Below, in pieces: positions 61,845 to 63,390 of a DNA stretch of 63,390 nt. Location: assembly GCA_964591105.1 (NCBI GenBank), contig CAZPZR010000003.1, positions 1-63,390 on the forward strand, read 5' to 3'. The translations under genes were made by a program, and so were the position numbers. This stretch comes from CAZPZR01 sp964591105. Its GTDB lineage: Bacteria > Bacillota > Clostridia > Lachnospirales > Lachnospiraceae. The notes below the pieces were generated by a model, which ran no database searches, was not told where the DNA came from, and saw only the letters and a program-made list of their open reading frames with translations. Position 1 is the first letter of the stretch; the number at the start of each line of letters is the position of its first letter.

Positions 61845-63203
61845 ATGGCAAAAGCGAAAAAAAGTGTATTTTATTGTCAAAATTGTGGATATGAAGCGAG
61901 TAAGTGGCTGGGTCAATGTCCAATGTGTAAAGAGTGGAATACATTTGTAGAAGAAAAAGTAACAAGCACAAAAAGCGGAAACCAACTGGGGAAAATAGAC
62001 TGTGATGTGGTGACACTCAATAGTGTTGCGACAAATGAAGATGAAAGAGTGAAAACGGATATTGAAGAATTGGATCGTGTTCTAGGAGGAGGAATTGTCC
62101 CGGGCTCACTGGTGCTTGTTGGTGGTGATCCGGGAATTGGAAAATCTACACTTTTATTGCAAGTTTGCCAAAAACTTTCGGATAAAGGGAAGAAGGTTGT
62201 ATATATATCTGGTGAAGAATCTTTGAAACAGATTAAACTGCGTGCGAATCGAATGGGAGAATTCACTGAAAATCTTTATTTGCTTTGTGAGACAAATCTG
62301 GAATTAATAAGAAGTGTGATTGAAAGATACAAACCGGACATGGTTGTTATTGACTCTATACAGACAATGTATAATGAAGGAGTTGAATCGGCACCGGGAA
62401 GTGTTTCTCAAGTTCGTGAGTCAACGAATGTTTTGATGCAGCTTGCAAAAGGACTAAATATTTCTATTTTTATTGTTGGACATGTGACAAAAGAAGGAAA
62501 TGTGGCAGGACCACGTGTATTAGAACATATGGTAGATACGGTGTTGTATTTTGAGGGAGATCGACATGCATCTTATCGTATTTTACGTGGTGTGAAAAAT
62601 CGATTTGGTTCTACGAACGAAATTGGCGTGTTTGAAATGAAGAGAAATGGGTTGGAGGAAGTGAGAAATCCTTCGGAATTTATGTTGAATGGAAAACCAG
62701 AAAATGCATCTGGTTCTGTTGTTGTGTGCGCAATGGAAGGAACAAGACCGATGCTTCTTGAAATACAGGCGTTAGTATGTAGAACGAATTTTGGTATGCC
62801 ACGCAGAACGGCGACAGGATTGGACTACAATCGTGTGAATCTGCTAATGGCTGTATTGGAAAAACGAGTAGGACTTTCGCTGTCAAATTGTGATGCATAT
62901 GTAAATATAGCTGGTGGAATTCGTATGAATGAACCGGCAGCAGATTTGGGAATAGTGTTGGCAATTGCGTCAAGCTATAAGAATTCTGTGATTCCGGAAA
63001 ATACTGTTGTGTTTGGAGAAGTGGGATTGAGTGGAGAAGTGCGAGCGGTATACATGCCAGAGCAGAGAGTAATGGAAGCGAAGAAACTTGGTTTTAAAAC
63101 GTGTATTGTTCCAGAAACATCAGTGAATACTATAGGAAAAGTTGAAGGTGTAGAAATTATAGGTGTGAAGTCTGTGGGCGAAGTTTTGCGGATTATAAGA
63201 TGA
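61845..63203 (+). CDS. radA: DNA repair protein RadA (Sms)
   Basis: This 452-aa RecA-like helicase helps branch migration in recombination. It has a four-Cys zinc finger (Cys11, 14, 25, 28), Walker A GGDPGIGKST (93-102), the RadA-specific KNRFG motif (251-255) and a C-terminal Lon-like domain (from about 285). ATG61845 has GGGGAGA upstream; ATG61830 lies before that site. As in Bacillus it is downstream of clpC, but here a terminator separates them, and disA does not follow. Confidence 0.95.
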   Translation: MAKAKKSVFYCQNCGYEASKWLGQCPMCKEWNTFVEEKVTSTKSGNQLGKIDCDVVTLNSVATNEDERVKTDIEELDRVLGGGIVPGSLVLVGGDPGIGKSTLLLQVCQKLSDKGKKVVYISGEESLKQIKLRANRMGEFTENLYLLCETNLELIRSVIERYKPDMVVIDSIQTMYNEGVESAPGSVSQVRESTNVLMQLAKGLNISIFIVGHVTKEGNVAGPRVLEHMVDTVLYFEGDRHASYRILRGVKNRFGSTNEIGVFEMKRNGLEEVRNPSEFMLNGKPENASGSVVVCAMEGTRPMLLEIQALVCRTNFGMPRRTATGLDYNRVNLLMAVLEKRVGLSLSNCDAYVNIAGGIRMNEPAADLGIVLAIASSYKNSVIPENTVVFGEVGLSGEVRAVYMPEQRVMEAKKLGFKTCIVPETSVNTIGKVEGVEIIGVKSVGEVLRIIR

Positions 63204-63206
63204 TAT

Positions 63207-63269
63207 TGTGGATAAATCTGTGGATAATTCGGTAAATACTGTGGATAAACATAGGTGTTTTGTGGATAA
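63207..63269 (-). repeat. Cluster of four perfect DnaA boxes
   Basis: TGTGGATAA, the complement of the consensus DnaA box TTATCCACA, occurs at 63207-63215, 63219-63227, 63240-63248 and 63261-63269. All four have the same orientation. Start-to-start distances are 12, 21 and 21 bases, so the last three are exactly two helical turns apart. The cluster starts four bases after the radA stop codon and ends 33 bases before a strong promoter. Confidence 0.85.
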
Positions 63270-63302
63270 GCGAGAAAATTGAAAAAATTGTCAAAAAGTA
63301 TG

Positions 63303-63331
63303 TTGACAAAATGAATGGACGATGGTATTCT
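63303..63331 (+). promoter_or_regulatory. Strong promoter with A-tract upstream region, rRNA/tRNA-operon-like
   Basis: TTGACA (63303-63308), 17 bases and TATTCT (63326-63331) make a near-consensus promoter. Three A tracts (63275-63278, 63282-63287, 63293-63297) lie upstream like an UP element. The transcribed product lies beyond the window; the form resembles stable-RNA promoters. Confidence 0.7.
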
Positions 63332-63338
63332 AACTAAG

Positions 63339-63372
63339 CTGTCGCGAAGCGGTGATGCAGCGAGAACGACAG
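63339..63372 (+). other. Leader hairpin downstream of the end-of-window promoter
   Basis: CTGTCG (63339-63344) and CGACAG (63367-63372) can pair with a 22-base inner part rich in GCG words, then a long A-rich stretch follows. There is no T tract, so it is not a terminator; it looks like the leader of a stable RNA transcript. Confidence 0.4.
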
Positions 63373-63390
63373 AGCGAAGAAAAATAAAAA

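Noticed and set aside
63339..63372. Terminator at the end of the window
   Set aside because: The hairpin is followed by A-rich sequence, not T residues, and lies just after a promoter in the same direction.
1..63390. CRISPR array, prophage or insertion sequence
   Set aside because: No regularly spaced repeats, transposase, integrase or phage structural genes were found on either strand.

Overview
The window reads as chromosomal core DNA of a spore-forming, low-GC Clostridia, most likely a Lachnospiraceae gut anaerobe of the Dorea/Blautia/Mediterraneibacter type. The evidence is an alpha/beta-type small acid-soluble spore protein, AddAB instead of RecBCD, the Firmicute order secG-rnr-smpB-ssrA, a two-gene replacement of PurH, GreA, a yitT-family gene and AGGAGG-type ribosome binding sites. 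The genus call is an inference. No prophage, IS element or CRISPR array was seen.

Layout. 1-8.8 kb: the 3' part of a tRNA-Gln, a MATE exporter, phosphoglucomutase, two sodium-coupled transporters (AGCS alanine type and NSS type), an AIM24-like protein, GreA and a membrane acyltransferase. 9-16 kb: PurO-type IMP cyclohydrolase plus stand-alone AICAR transformylase, GlmM, YitT, a 4-hydroxybutyrate-dehydrogenase-like Fe-ADH and enolase. 16-19.7 kb: secG, rnr, smpB, a 78-aa ORF and tmRNA. 19.7-25.7 kb: a lipase-fold protein, a WYL regulator, CapA, a phosphoesterase, a deletion scar fusing two gene remnants, and purC. 25.9-32.9 kb: a two-component system, hisHF, ung, a TPR lipoprotein, hflX and an AraC regulator. 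33-41 kb: a DapF homologue with both catalytic cysteines changed to serine, addB, addA and a spore protein. 41-46 kb: a TagA/WecG-like protein, a PucR-type regulator, ftsE, ftsX and an S41 protease. 46-56 kb: pyrF-K-D-E, a membrane/M29-peptidase island, and purE-M-N-D. 56-63.4 kb: an RpiR regulator divergent from alanine dehydrogenase, then a GntR regulator, clpC, a 137-aa protein and radA. The window ends with four perfect DnaA boxes and a strong promoter.

How the genes work together. Nucleotide synthesis dominates. Seven purine genes lie at three loci (purO-like plus AICARFT, purC, purEMND), and the late UMP enzymes are clustered. Envelope functions (GlmM, FtsEX, acyltransferase, CapA, VanZ-like) and quality control (RNase R, SmpB/tmRNA, ClpC) are also well represented. 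Alanine handling may be linked through the AGCS symporter and Ald. Most convergent gene pairs share one bidirectional terminator, in several cases overlapping the end of a coding sequence.

The most unusual points are the Ser/Ser DapF homologue, the helically phased DnaA-box cluster upstream of an rRNA-like promoter, the GntR-clpC arrangement in place of ctsR-mcsA-mcsB-clpC, and the patB/permease fusion scar. No clearly new multi-gene defence or biosynthetic system is evident; the strongest leads are these local anomalies.
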